DNA from: JAGHAJ01 sp964559865 [NCBI: uncultured Synergistota bacterium]
GTDB taxonomy: Bacteria; Synergistota; JAGHAJ01
Direction: 5' to 3'
DNA length: 64,000 nucleotides
NCBI GenBank assembly: GCA_964559865.1
Contig: CAZLJD010000025.1
Span: 1-64,000, forward strand
Shown: in pieces, positions 54,157-62,942 of the stretch
How the letters are laid out: each line of letters begins with the position of its first letter
Position numbering within the stretch: the first letter of the stretch is position 1
Program-made: the position numbers and the translations under genes
Notes under the pieces: generated by a model
Seen by the model: the letters and a program-made list of their open reading frames with translations, nothing else
Databases searched by the model: none
What the model was told of the DNA's origin: nothing

Positions 54157-54523
54157 GCTGATTACTGGTAGAACTGCAAAACAAGGTGTGGCTCTTCATG
54201 TGGGTAAGACCACAAGGCAGTATCAGGAATCGGTTGCTGTTGCCTATTTTAACGAAGAGGATATGCGGAGAAATGGGATAGCCGAGGGGGGGGCTGTTTT
54301 GCTGAGAAGCAAGTTTGGTAGAGTAGTAGTCAGGGCACATAAAGGGAGTGTCCCTAAGGGGATGGTATTTATGCCTTACGGTCCTTGGGCAAACCTTTTG
54401 ACATCTGCTGATACCAATGGGATAGGAATGCCAGATTTGAAGGGTGTAGAAGTTGATGCAACTTCCTCTAATGAAGAAATCTGGGATTGGGAACGGGTGC
54501 TGAAAGAGGTGAATAGTCAATGA
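54149..54523 (+). CDS. fwdD: Formylmethanofuran dehydrogenase subunit D (FwdD/FmdD, molybdopterin-binding)
   Basis: A 124-residue double-psi beta-barrel protein that completes the binding site for the bis-molybdopterin-guanine-dinucleotide cofactor of the Mo/W enzyme. It has TGRTAKQGVALHVGK, AYFNEEDMRRNGIAEGG, VFMPYGPWANLL and GMPDLKGVEVDA, matching archaeal FwdD. Methylotroph FhcABCD complexes do not have this subunit. GTG start overlaps the ATP-grasp gene; the stop overlaps fwdB (ATGA). Confidence 0.9.
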   Translation: MYRLITGRTAKQGVALHVGKTTRQYQESVAVAYFNEEDMRRNGIAEGGAVLLRSKFGRVVVRAHKGSVPKGMVFMPYGPWANLLTSADTNGIGMPDLKGVEVDATSSNEEIWDWERVLKEVNSQ

Positions 54524-55797
54524 GGATACAAAATGTCGTTTGCCCCTTCTGTGGTTGCCTATGTGATGATATAGAAGTGGAAATAGAAAGCGGAAAGGTA
54601 GTTAATGTTAAAAAGGCTTGTGGAGTGGGGAGGGCATTGTTTCTTAATCACGAAGAGGACCTTGCTGAACCTTTAATGTATGGAAGTGTCGCTTCTATAG
54701 AGGATGTTGTGACAGAGGCTGTAAGAGTGGTATCTTCTGCTAAGCATCTTCTTATATATGGGCTTAGCTCTACATCTATAGAAGCACAAAGAATGGCGAT
54801 AAGATTGGCGGAATTGGTTGGTGGCAGTATAGATCAGACATCTTCTGTTTGTCACGGACCTACGACTATGGCAATTCAACAGTCTGGGATTCCTACCTGC
54901 ACGCTGGGAGAGGCAAAGAACAGGGCAGATGTTGTAGTCTTTTGGGGTTCAAATCCTTTGGAGTCCCATCAGAGGCATTATGAGAGGTACTCACTGTTTG
55001 CAAAGGGTATGTTTGTGCCAGACGGTAGGAAGGGCAGAAAACTTGTAGTTATTGATGTAAGGGATACAGTTTCTTCTAAGCTGGCAAATCTGTTTGTTCG
55101 TGTAGAGTATGGGAGTGATTATGAAGTCCTTACTGCGTTGAGGATGTTGCTCAAGGGGGTAAAACCTTCAAAAGAATGTGTAGGTGGCGTTTGTATAGAT
55201 GAATTACAGAAGCTGTTAGATGTGATGCTGTCGGCGAAGTATGGTGTGATATTCTTTGGCATGGGATTGACGATGACTGGAGGGAAGTATCACAATATAG
55301 AGGCGGCCATATCTCTTGTAAGAGAGTTAAACGCTCATGCAAGGTGGTCAATAGAAGCTATGAGGGGACATTATAATGTCAAGGGGGCTGGGAGTGTTTT
55401 GGCTTGGCAGACGGGCTTTCCCTTTGCGGTGAATTTCTCTTTGGGATACCCGAGATATATGCCGGGTGAGTTTTCTGCTGTTGATCTACTTAGGAGGAGG
55501 GAGATAGACGCTATGCTGGTTATAGCCTCTGATCCTGTTGCTACATTTCCAAGGTCTGCTGTGAAAACAATGATGGAGATCCCACTAATATCTATAGACC
55601 CAAAGCAAAGCTTAACAACGAAGGTAGCTGATGTCGTTATACCGACGGCGCAGGTTGGAATTGCAGCGGAAGGGACGGCTTATCGTATGGATGGTGTCCC
55701 TCTGAGGCTGAAAAAGATAGTAGATTCTCCTTTTCCTTCAGACGAGGAGGTCATTTCCTCCATAATAAGAGGAGTGAAGAAGGTGAAATATCAATGA
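54520..55797 (+). CDS. fwdB: Formylmethanofuran dehydrogenase subunit B (FwdB), molybdo/tungsto-pterin catalytic subunit
   Basis: A 425-residue catalytic subunit that reduces CO2 to formate (or the reverse) in formylmethanofuran dehydrogenase. The N-terminal VCPFCGCLCDDIE (Cys8, 11, 13, 15) plus Cys34 in KKACGVG provides the [4Fe-4S] ligands. SVCHGP with Cys111-His112 corresponds to the metal-ligating Cys and neighbouring His of archaeal FwdB. MRGHYNVKGAG carries the conserved arginine. The aldehyde/DMSO-reductase-type pterin domain continues to the end. Cys rather than selenocysteine is used. Metal (W or Mo) is not decided by sequence. Confidence 0.93.
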   Translation: MRIQNVVCPFCGCLCDDIEVEIESGKVVNVKKACGVGRALFLNHEEDLAEPLMYGSVASIEDVVTEAVRVVSSAKHLLIYGLSSTSIEAQRMAIRLAELVGGSIDQTSSVCHGPTTMAIQQSGIPTCTLGEAKNRADVVVFWGSNPLESHQRHYERYSLFAKGMFVPDGRKGRKLVVIDVRDTVSSKLANLFVRVEYGSDYEVLTALRMLLKGVKPSKECVGGVCIDELQKLLDVMLSAKYGVIFFGMGLTMTGGKYHNIEAAISLVRELNAHARWSIEAMRGHYNVKGAGSVLAWQTGFPFAVNFSLGYPRYMPGEFSAVDLLRRREIDAMLVIASDPVATFPRSAVKTMMEIPLISIDPKQSLTTKVADVVIPTAQVGIAAEGTAYRMDGVPLRLKKIVDSPFPSDEEVISSIIRGVKKVKYQ

Positions 55798-57425
55798 GTA
55801 GATTTGTTATAAGAAATGGTAAGATTTACGATCCTGCGAATAATGTGCATGGTGATGTGAGAGACATTTTTGTTGATAATGGGAAGATTGTTGATGCTAT
55901 GGATATGGATGGCGTAGAGGTTGTAGACGCAGATGGTATGATAGTAGCCCCTGGTAATGTGGAGATACATAGCCATATAGCAGGTCCCAAGCTTACTATA
56001 GGCAGGCTCTTGAGACCAGAAGATCATATAAGAGATGTCGTAAAAAGCGAGTATCCATTGAGATCCGGCGTTGGTTTTTCTATTCCTACTACTTTTATTA
56101 CTGCTTACAGATACCTTACATTGGGATATACCACACTTATGGAGGCAGCTGTTCCACCACTGGAAGCAAGACACACCCTTGATGAGTTAGAAGACATGCC
56201 AGTAGTTGACAAAGGTATGTATATCCTTATGGGCAATAACAACATACTGTTTTCTCTACTTAAGGAGAAAGAGTATGATATGGCAAGAGACTTTGTTGGT
56301 TGGTTATTGAAGGCCACGGGTGGTTATGCTATCAAGGTGGTCAACCCAGGTGGTACAGATAGCTGGAAGTGGGGCAAGATATTTAACTCCTTGAGAGACG
56401 AAACAGTATGGGGAATAAGACCTATTGATGTCCTTAAGCTTTTGGTTGAGAGTGTGGAATACTTTCACCTTCCGCATCCTGTTCACCTTCATACATATAA
56501 TCTTGGTTCCCCCGGTAGTTATAATGCAGCTTTAGATACTATCCATGCTCTTGGGGATTATTCCTTGCATCTTACCCATTTGCAGTATTATTGCTATGGG
56601 GGTGATAGTTGGTCCACATTTAGATCTGAGGCTGAAGAAGTTGCTGCTGAATTGAGAGATCACCCTAAGATCACTGCAGATATGGGTCAAGTTCTGTTTG
56701 AAGATACGACTACTATGACGGCAGATACGCCGTGGCAATACAAGTTACACATGCTCACTGGTAATAGATGGGTTAGCACAGATGTTGAGGTCGAGGCGGG
56801 CTCGGGTATAGTTCCTTATAGATATAAGAGGAGTAGTATAGTTAATGCGGTTCAGTGGGCTACGGGTTTGGAACTTGCTTTGATGCTTAGCCCTTGGCAG
56901 ATATTTCTGACAACAGATAGCCCGAATGGTGGACCGTTTTTTATGTACCCAGAGGTTATAAGGTGGCTAACCAGTGAGGATGCAAGACAGGATGTGATAA
57001 GCTCGCTACCTTCCTCCTTTAAGAGAAGGACTATATTGGGAGATATCCACAGAGAGTTGTCATTAGAGGAGATAATAGTCATGATGAGTTCAGGTCCTGC
57101 TAAGGCTTTAGGTCTCAAGAATAGGGGGCACCTGGGTATTGGAGCAGATGCTGACATAGCAATATACAAAGAGAGGGGTAGTGTAGCTGATACGCTGTCC
57201 CGTGTTCATATGCTGTTTAAAAGCGGGGAGTTAGTTGTGGACGATGGAAAGATAGTTTCGGGGGAACTGGTGGGCAAACTCTTTGTTGTGGATACCGGGG
57301 TAGATGATGAGGTGTTGGGTGATAAAGTGGCAAGAATGTTCGATGAGTTCTATTCCGTTAGCTTTTCTAACTATAGGGTAGAAGATGTGTATCTCAGGAA
57401 TAGGGAGGTAGTCTGCTGTGGATAG
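55794..57425 (+). CDS. fwdA: Formylmethanofuran dehydrogenase subunit A (FwdA), dinuclear zinc amidohydrolase
   Basis: A 543-residue amidohydrolase that joins formate to methanofuran in FMFDH (or hydrolyses formyl-MFR in Fhc). Ligands match the family: His59 and His61 in VEIHSHIAG, the carboxylated Lys181 in GYAIKVVNPGG, His231 and His233 in HPVHLHTYN, and Asp375 in LTTDSPNGG. Length is typical. ATG overlaps the fwdB stop; the 3' end overlaps ftr by eight bases. Confidence 0.95.
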   Translation: MSRFVIRNGKIYDPANNVHGDVRDIFVDNGKIVDAMDMDGVEVVDADGMIVAPGNVEIHSHIAGPKLTIGRLLRPEDHIRDVVKSEYPLRSGVGFSIPTTFITAYRYLTLGYTTLMEAAVPPLEARHTLDELEDMPVVDKGMYILMGNNNILFSLLKEKEYDMARDFVGWLLKATGGYAIKVVNPGGTDSWKWGKIFNSLRDETVWGIRPIDVLKLLVESVEYFHLPHPVHLHTYNLGSPGSYNAALDTIHALGDYSLHLTHLQYYCYGGDSWSTFRSEAEEVAAELRDHPKITADMGQVLFEDTTTMTADTPWQYKLHMLTGNRWVSTDVEVEAGSGIVPYRYKRSSIVNAVQWATGLELALMLSPWQIFLTTDSPNGGPFFMYPEVIRWLTSEDARQDVISSLPSSFKRRTILGDIHRELSLEEIIVMMSSGPAKALGLKNRGHLGIGADADIAIYKERGSVADTLSRVHMLFKSGELVVDDGKIVSGELVGKLFVVDTGVDDEVLGDKVARMFDEFYSVSFSNYRVEDVYLRNREVVCCG

Positions 57426-58302
57426 TATGGTAACCATGGTTGAAGATACATTTGCAGAGGCATTCAAAATGTACGGTGTTCGTCTGATAATTACGGCTAT
57501 TAACAGAGAGTGGGTTATGCACGCAGCAAGGTGTGTGACAGGATTCGCTACATCGGTTATAGGTTGTGGGTGTGAAGCTGGCATAGAAGGTGATGTGGAA
57601 GACGCTCCTGATGGCAGGGTAGGAGTAAGTGTACTCATCTTTTCGATGACCAAAGACTCCCTTGAGAAACAGCTTTTGAACAGGATAGGACAGTGCGTTT
57701 TGACATGTCCCACTGCATCCTGCTTTAATGGGCTTGACTGTGATGAGATGCTTCCTGTTGGAAAGAAGTTAAGGTACTTTGGTGACGGGTTTCAAATGAG
57801 CAAGTTTATAAATGGTAGAAGGTTCTGGAGGATCCCCATTATGGAAGGAGAGGCATTAATAGAGGAGAGTTATGGTGTGGCTGAAGCGGTAGGGGGTGGA
57901 AATATACTCATTTTGGCAGACTCTGTTGAACATGCGCTATATGCCAGTGAGAAAGCAGTTTCTTCGGCTAATGTGGTGAAGGGTGTAATAATGCCTTTCC
58001 CGGGAGGTGTCGTGAGGAGTGGCAGTAAGGTGGGTTCTAAATATAAGTTTTTGCATGCCTCTACAAATACTGCTTTTGTTCCTCAATTGCGAGCACACAC
58101 TTCGAAGGATTTGCTGAGTGGTGTCAGATCTGTGTTGGAAATAGTCTTTGATGGATTATCTTTGGATGCTGTTAAGAAGGCTATGAGGTTGGCTATAGAG
58201 AATGCGGTTGGGTGTGAAGGTGTATTGGGGATAAGTGCAGGAAACTATGGCGGTAATCTTGGTAAGTATAGGATATATCTGAAAGAGGTTTTGGAGGTCT
58301 GA
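57418..58302 (+). CDS. ftr: Formylmethanofuran:tetrahydromethanopterin N-formyltransferase
   Basis: Ftr moves the formyl group from methanofuran to H4MPT. The 294-residue protein has EDTFAEAFKMYGVRLIITA at the start, GIEGDVEDAPDGR-like (CEAGIEGDVEDAPDGR), IMPFPGGVVRSGSKVG and LRAHTSKDLLSGV, all Ftr signatures. GTG 57418 follows AGGGAGG; ATG 57427 or 57436 would trim the N-terminus. Position between FwdA and FwdC is as in the FhcADC order of methylotrophs. Confidence 0.95.
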   Translation: MDSMVTMVEDTFAEAFKMYGVRLIITAINREWVMHAARCVTGFATSVIGCGCEAGIEGDVEDAPDGRVGVSVLIFSMTKDSLEKQLLNRIGQCVLTCPTASCFNGLDCDEMLPVGKKLRYFGDGFQMSKFINGRRFWRIPIMEGEALIEESYGVAEAVGGGNILILADSVEHALYASEKAVSSANVVKGVIMPFPGGVVRSGSKVGSKYKFLHASTNTAFVPQLRAHTSKDLLSGVRSVLEIVFDGLSLDAVKKAMRLAIENAVGCEGVLGISAGNYGGNLGKYRIYLKEVLEV

Positions 58303-58306
58303 GAAG

Positions 58307-59119
58307 ATGGTTAGGTTAAAGCTAAAAGAAGAAATTAGTGTGCCTTTGGAGATCCCTGCTGCCAAACCGGATGTGATAGTAAAGTGTTCTGGTATTTCAG
58401 AAGTAGAACGATTACCTGTATATTACGGTAACGAAACGGCCTTTTTAGGTGATTTTTTTGAGGTGACAGGGAGAGTAGAGGATGTTGTCTTTTTAGAAGG
58501 GGATCTGAAAAAGGTGAAGAGGATTGGTGAAAATATGTCCTTTGGTACTATTGAGGTGTATGGAGATGTTGGAATGCACCTCGCCAAGGGTATGCGTGGT
58601 GGTAAAGTTTTTGTGCATGGAAATGTTTCTGATTGGATGGCATCTGGTATGAGTGGTGGTATTATTAGAGTTGATGGTAATGTTGGCAACTTTGCTTGTG
58701 CATCATACTGGGGTGAGAGAAGAGGAGTAACTGGTGGAGTGGTATTTATAAATGGCTCTGTAGGTGACGACCTTGGAAGGAGGATGAGGAGGGGCATTGT
58801 CCTTGTATCTGGTAGTGCTGGTAAGTTTGCTGGTTCTGAAGTGATTGCTGGCACGATCTTTATCATGGGTGAGGTAGGAGATGGGCTTGGGGCAGGTATG
58901 AAGAGGGGTAGTATAGTTTTGCGTCATCAACCGGAATTATTGCCTTCATTTTTGTATAGTGGTGAATTTAAGCCTTATTTCATTTCTGTTTATTTTCGTT
59001 ACTTCGAAGATGTCTTTTCTTTTGAATTGTCGTCTGTGTTTGGAAAAGGCTATTTCAGGCGATATATGGGAGACTTTCTTTCTTTTGGTAAAGGAGAGAT
59101 TCTTGTATGCTTAGATTGA
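58307..59119 (+). CDS. fwdC: Formylmethanofuran dehydrogenase subunit C (FwdC)
   Basis: A 270-residue right-handed beta-helix protein, homologous to the C-terminal domain of glutamate synthase. Its repeats of the form G-x-x-G-x-x-x-G are visible, e.g. GDVGMHLAKGMRGGKVFV, GNVSDWMASGMSGGIIRV and GSVGDDLGRRMRRGIVLV. In archaea FwdC scaffolds A and B. ATG start, four bases after ftr; overlap with mch 13 bases. Confidence 0.93.
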   Translation: MVRLKLKEEISVPLEIPAAKPDVIVKCSGISEVERLPVYYGNETAFLGDFFEVTGRVEDVVFLEGDLKKVKRIGENMSFGTIEVYGDVGMHLAKGMRGGKVFVHGNVSDWMASGMSGGIIRVDGNVGNFACASYWGERRGVTGGVVFINGSVGDDLGRRMRRGIVLVSGSAGKFAGSEVIAGTIFIMGEVGDGLGAGMKRGSIVLRHQPELLPSFLYSGEFKPYFISVYFRYFEDVFSFELSSVFGKGYFRRYMGDFLSFGKGEILVCLD

Positions 59120-60036
59120 ACGAAAGGGCTTGGGGTATCCTTTTAGATGTGGTTGAACATGCAGTTGATCTTCGGGTGAGGACATTTTACTCTAAAGGCG
59201 GTGCTATTTTGGTGGATGCGGGGATTGAGGCTGAAGGCTCTCTGAATGCTGGTATACTCATCTCTGAGATGTTGCTTTCGGGTTTGGGAGATGTAAATGT
59301 CTTTTATGCGTCTGATTGGCTTAGTGTTCAGGTTTCTACAGATTTGCCTGTGGTTGCTTGTCTTGCCTCTCAGTATGCTGGGTGGAAGATCTCTTTGGGC
59401 AGTTTTTATGGCATGTGTTCCGGACCCGGTAGGCTCTTGGGGAGCAAAGAGGAGCTCTTTGATAGGTTTGGATGGTTGGAAGGTAGCACGAGGGCAGTAT
59501 TGTTTATAGAGACATCTGATGTGCCTTCTCAGGAGGTAGTGGAGTATGTGTCCGATAGTTGCAAACTACACGAGGACAGAATAGGTATAGTATTTTCGTC
59601 TTCTAATAGTCTTGTGGGTTCCATACAGGTGCCAGCGAGAGTGGTGGAGACAGGCATCCACAAGCTCATGGAGGTAGGTTATGATGTTTCAAAGATAAGA
59701 TCAGCAGTGGGGTCTTCACCTATACCTCCTATAGGTGAGAGTGCTCTGGATGCTATAGGAAAATTGAATGATGCTATCATATATGGAGGAAGGACGATAT
59801 TCTATGTGGATGATGCAGACGACTTGTCAGATGTTATTAAGAAGATTCCTTCGAGTGCTTCTGCAAACTATGGTTTACCGTTTTTGGAAATATTCGGGCG
59901 AAACAACAATGACTTTTACAGTATAGATCCCCTTTTGTTCAGCCCGGCTGAAGTCTCTATGATATCTCTTAGAACAGGTAGGCTCTACCGTGCTGGTAGA
60001 GTGAATGTTGAGATATTGGAGAACTCTTTCAGATGA
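59107..60036 (+). CDS. mch: Methenyl-tetrahydromethanopterin cyclohydrolase
   Basis: Mch interconverts methenyl-H4MPT and formyl-H4MPT. The 309-residue enzyme has VSTDLPVVACLASQYAGW and SFYGMCSGPGRLLG (family core motif), HEDRIGIVFSSSNSLVGSIQV and IPPIGESALDAIGKLNDAIIYGG. These match bacterial and archaeal Mch. ATG overlaps fwdC; the stop overlaps the next ATG (ATGA). Confidence 0.95.
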   Translation: MLRLNERAWGILLDVVEHAVDLRVRTFYSKGGAILVDAGIEAEGSLNAGILISEMLLSGLGDVNVFYASDWLSVQVSTDLPVVACLASQYAGWKISLGSFYGMCSGPGRLLGSKEELFDRFGWLEGSTRAVLFIETSDVPSQEVVEYVSDSCKLHEDRIGIVFSSSNSLVGSIQVPARVVETGIHKLMEVGYDVSKIRSAVGSSPIPPIGESALDAIGKLNDAIIYGGRTIFYVDDADDLSDVIKKIPSSASANYGLPFLEIFGRNNNDFYSIDPLLFSPAEVSMISLRTGRLYRAGRVNVEILENSFR

Positions 60037-60905
60037 GGCTTGGTATTGTGTCTACTGGTGCGGGATGGCAAGTGGAAGAGTTGAAAAGAGCTGCTGAGGA
60101 TAGAGGATGGGATGTAGTTATGCTATCTCCCACAAGGTTTTCTGTTACCCTTCCTGAGATCGATCTAAGTATTCAGGGGAGAACTGTTACTGATTGTGAT
60201 GCAGTTCTTGTCCGTAGTGTGCCACTTGGCTCTTTGGAGCAGGTGGTGTTTAGGTTGGATGTGCTGTACGCATTAGAGAGTAGTGGCATTCCAGTTGTAA
60301 ATAGGCCATTTACGATAGAAAGAACAGTGGACAAGTTTTACACCTCTGTGGTGCTTTCGGGTATCGGTTTGCCTACGCCGAAGACAGTGGTTGTTGAGAG
60401 ACTTTCTGATGCGATGGAATACTTTGACCAGCTTGGTGGTGATGTGGTCGTCAAACCTGTTTTTGGTTCGAATGGGGTGGGGATAGTTAGAATAAGGGAT
60501 AAAGATGAGGCCTACAGAGTGTTTAAGGGGTTTCAGCTTTTAAGGTATGTCTTCTACATGCAAGAGTTTGTGCCGCACGGAGATTATGATGTTAGGGTTT
60601 TTTGGGCAAATGGAGATGTGGTTTCTGCGATGAAACGCCTTTCAGGAGGGTGGAAGAATAACATACATCAAGGTGGCAAGCCCGAATACTATAGAGTGGA
60701 TGACGAACTAAGAGCGGTGTGCGGCAAGATTGCAGAGGTATTCAAAGCAGATTACCTCGGTATAGACTTATTATTTTCGGAAGATGGCAGGATGTATGTC
60801 ATAGAGGTAAATGGTATCCCCGGATGGAGGGGCTTGCAGAGTATTACGGATGTGAATATAGCAGGTGAAATATTGAGATGCATAGAGAAAAGAAAGCTTT
60901 TATAG
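60033..60905 (+). CDS. RimK-like ATP-grasp ligase of the H4MPT cluster
   Basis: A 290-residue RimK-family ATP-grasp enzyme. The substrate-binding start (MRLGIVSTGAGWQVEEL) is followed by VNRPFTIERTVDKFYT, VVVKPVFGSNGVGIVRI and YVIEVNGIPGWRG, with metal-binding Glu and Asn. Homologues add glutamate to H4MPT or to F420 (MptN/CofF type) and occur in C1 clusters. A glutamate ligase for the cofactors is the best hypothesis. ATG overlaps mch; 28-base overlap with the next gene. Confidence 0.85.
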   Translation: MRLGIVSTGAGWQVEELKRAAEDRGWDVVMLSPTRFSVTLPEIDLSIQGRTVTDCDAVLVRSVPLGSLEQVVFRLDVLYALESSGIPVVNRPFTIERTVDKFYTSVVLSGIGLPTPKTVVVERLSDAMEYFDQLGGDVVVKPVFGSNGVGIVRIRDKDEAYRVFKGFQLLRYVFYMQEFVPHGDYDVRVFWANGDVVSAMKRLSGGWKNNIHQGGKPEYYRVDDELRAVCGKIAEVFKADYLGIDLLFSEDGRMYVIEVNGIPGWRGLQSITDVNIAGEILRCIEKRKLL

Positions 60906-61735
60906 TGAAGTGTGCTCAGCTTGCGTGTTTGTACGAGGCAAGCTCTCCTAAACCGGGTAATGTGTATCCTTTTAAAGGTTTCCCTGAAATGAGCTTCGTG
61001 GATTTCGTTCTTGCTTCGGTGAACACTGGGATCACATTGTACGATGTGGATAAATTTGGTGTTGGAAAGCTCATATATAGATCATTAGAGAAAACATATC
61101 AGAATCTCAGTGTGAATGTTAATCTTGGTGTGGTTTTACTGATAGTTCCTTTGGCAAGGGCGTTTTGGATAAAAGCTGATGAGGAGCCTTTGAGAGATGC
61201 TCTTTGTGAGGTTTTAAGCTCTTTGACCGTTGAGGATGCGGAGTGGGTGTATAGGGGCATAAGAATGGTTTCGCCTGGGGGTATAGGTGAATCTAAGAAA
61301 GCAGACGTTAGGAGCACTCCAGATATTACACTCAAGGAGGCTATGAAGATTGCGGAAAGCAGGGATTCGATTGCGTATGAGTATGCTAATTGCTATAAGA
61401 TGACATTTGGTTTTTTGTATCCCCGTTTGCTCAATAATAGACAGGATTTAGGCCTTCAGGATGCAGTAGTGCACACATTTTTAGAGTTGCTTTCAGAAGT
61501 GCCAGATTCGCTTATTGTGCGTAAATATGGTATGGATGTGGCGATGGATGTGGTTAATAGAGCTCGATCTACTCTGGCTGCTGGTGGAATGCGGAGTGCC
61601 GAAGGTAGGAAAGCTGTCTTAGACTTGGATGATTACCTTCGTAGTGGTAGGAGAAAACTGAATCCGGGGACATCTGCTGATCTTATAGCTTCGGCTTTAA
61701 TGGTCTACTTTTTGGAAGGGAATTCTGTTACATAG
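60878..61735 (+). CDS. CitG/MdcB-like protein (triphosphoribosyl-dephospho-CoA synthase family) of the C1 cluster
   Basis: A 285-residue member of the CitG/MdcB family: LYEASSPKPGNVYPFKGFPEMSF, MVSPGGIGESKKADVRS and STLAAGGMRSAEGRKAV. Classical CitG makes the prosthetic group of citrate lyase, but similar archaeal and methylotroph proteins sit in H4MPT clusters with no citrate lyase, so another condensation in pterin or furan cofactor synthesis is more likely. No citrate or malonate genes are nearby. Confidence 0.85.
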   Translation: MHREKKAFIVKCAQLACLYEASSPKPGNVYPFKGFPEMSFVDFVLASVNTGITLYDVDKFGVGKLIYRSLEKTYQNLSVNVNLGVVLLIVPLARAFWIKADEEPLRDALCEVLSSLTVEDAEWVYRGIRMVSPGGIGESKKADVRSTPDITLKEAMKIAESRDSIAYEYANCYKMTFGFLYPRLLNNRQDLGLQDAVVHTFLELLSEVPDSLIVRKYGMDVAMDVVNRARSTLAAGGMRSAEGRKAVLDLDDYLRSGRRKLNPGTSADLIASALMVYFLEGNSVT

Positions 61736-61750
61736 GGAGGGGGTGGTTGT

Positions 61751-62923
61751 TTGAAAGTGGCCTATTTGGACTGTTCCTCAGGTGTTAGTGGAGATATGCT
61801 TTTGGGTGCCATAGTTGACGGTGGGGTGAGCATTGAGGTGTTGTTTGAGAAGCTTAAAACGCTTGGCATAGAATTTGAAATGAAGAGCAGGATTGTGTAT
61901 AAGAATCATGTTAGGGCAACCAAAGTAGATGTTTCTTGGGATGAGGGACACCATCATCACAGACACTTTGGTGATATCAAGCGGATTATAGCTGATTCTT
62001 CGATTCCGAATAGTGTTAAGGAGAAATCCATTGAGATTTTTCGCACTATAGCAGAAGCAGAGGCAAAAGTTCATGGATGTTCCGTGGAAGAAGTGCACTT
62101 TCACGAGGTAGGTGCAGTAGATTCCATTGTAGATGTTGTGGGTTCTGTCTTGGGATTTGAGCTCCTTGGGGTAGAGGCGTTGTATGTGTCTGCTCTGAAT
62201 GTGGGTAGTGGGAGGGTGAAGTGTGCGCATGGGGTGATGCCTGTGCCTGCACCTGCTACAAGTGAGATACTTCAGGGATTGCCGATATATTCTGATGGCC
62301 AAGGTGAACTTGTTACTCCTACTGGTGCTGCCATTGTGAAGGTGCTGTCGAGCAAGTTTGGTAGCATACCTAATATAAAGCTTGAGAAGGTTTCTCTTGG
62401 AGCTGGCGGTAGGGATATACCTGAGTTTCCTAATGTTTTGCGGATGTTTTTGGGGGAATTGGATGCGGCTGAAGGTTACGATACGGATGAAGTAGTGATC
62501 CTTGAGACCGATGTAGATGATCTTACGCCGGAGATGGTGGGTAATCTCTATGACACGCTTCTTGATGCCGGGGCACTTGATGTAGTAGTTGTTCCGGTCT
62601 TTATGAAGAAGAACAGGACTGGTTTCAGGATTTCGGTTACGGTGGGAAATGATGCTGTGATGGAGATCCTTGGCAAACTCTTTGCTGAGACTACAACCTT
62701 TGGTGTGAGGGTTAGTAGAGTTAGAAGGTACAAACTTTTTAGAGAGGAAAGGATTGTGGAGACAAGCTGGGGTAGTGTGAAGGTGAAAGTTGGTAGTGTA
62801 GGTGATAAGGCCGTTACTGTGTCTCCTGAGTATGAATCTTGCAGAGAGGTTGCCTTGAAGAAAGGTGTGCCACTTAAGGATGTTTATAGGGAAGTTATAG
62901 GCAAGGTAGGAGAAAATATTTAG
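61751..62923 (+). CDS. larC: Nickel pincer cofactor biosynthesis protein LarC
   Basis: LarC inserts nickel into the pincer cofactor with CTP. The 390-residue chain is a single frame, unlike Lactiplantibacillus larC, which needs a programmed frameshift. It has CSSGVSGDMLLGAIVDGG, a His-rich metal region (GHHHHRHFGD), VEEVHFHEVGAVDSIVDVVG and TPTGAAIVKVL in the N-terminal half, then ETDVDDLTPEMVGNLYD and MKKNRTGFRISVTV in the C-terminal half. TTG start after GGGAGGGGGTGG. Confidence 0.95.
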   Translation: MKVAYLDCSSGVSGDMLLGAIVDGGVSIEVLFEKLKTLGIEFEMKSRIVYKNHVRATKVDVSWDEGHHHHRHFGDIKRIIADSSIPNSVKEKSIEIFRTIAEAEAKVHGCSVEEVHFHEVGAVDSIVDVVGSVLGFELLGVEALYVSALNVGSGRVKCAHGVMPVPAPATSEILQGLPIYSDGQGELVTPTGAAIVKVLSSKFGSIPNIKLEKVSLGAGGRDIPEFPNVLRMFLGELDAAEGYDTDEVVILETDVDDLTPEMVGNLYDTLLDAGALDVVVVPVFMKKNRTGFRISVTVGNDAVMEILGKLFAETTTFGVRVSRVRRYKLFREERIVETSWGSVKVKVGSVGDKAVTVSPEYESCREVALKKGVPLKDVYREVIGKVGENI

Positions 62924-62942
62924 TATTAGGGGGGGATGTGTA

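Noticed and set aside
54850-54858. Selenocysteine at the FwdB active site
   Set aside because: The codon at the metal-ligand position is TGT (Cys111), not TGA; no selenocysteine needs to be assumed.
61751-62923. Programmed frameshift in larC as in lactobacilli
   Set aside because: A single uninterrupted frame covers both halves.
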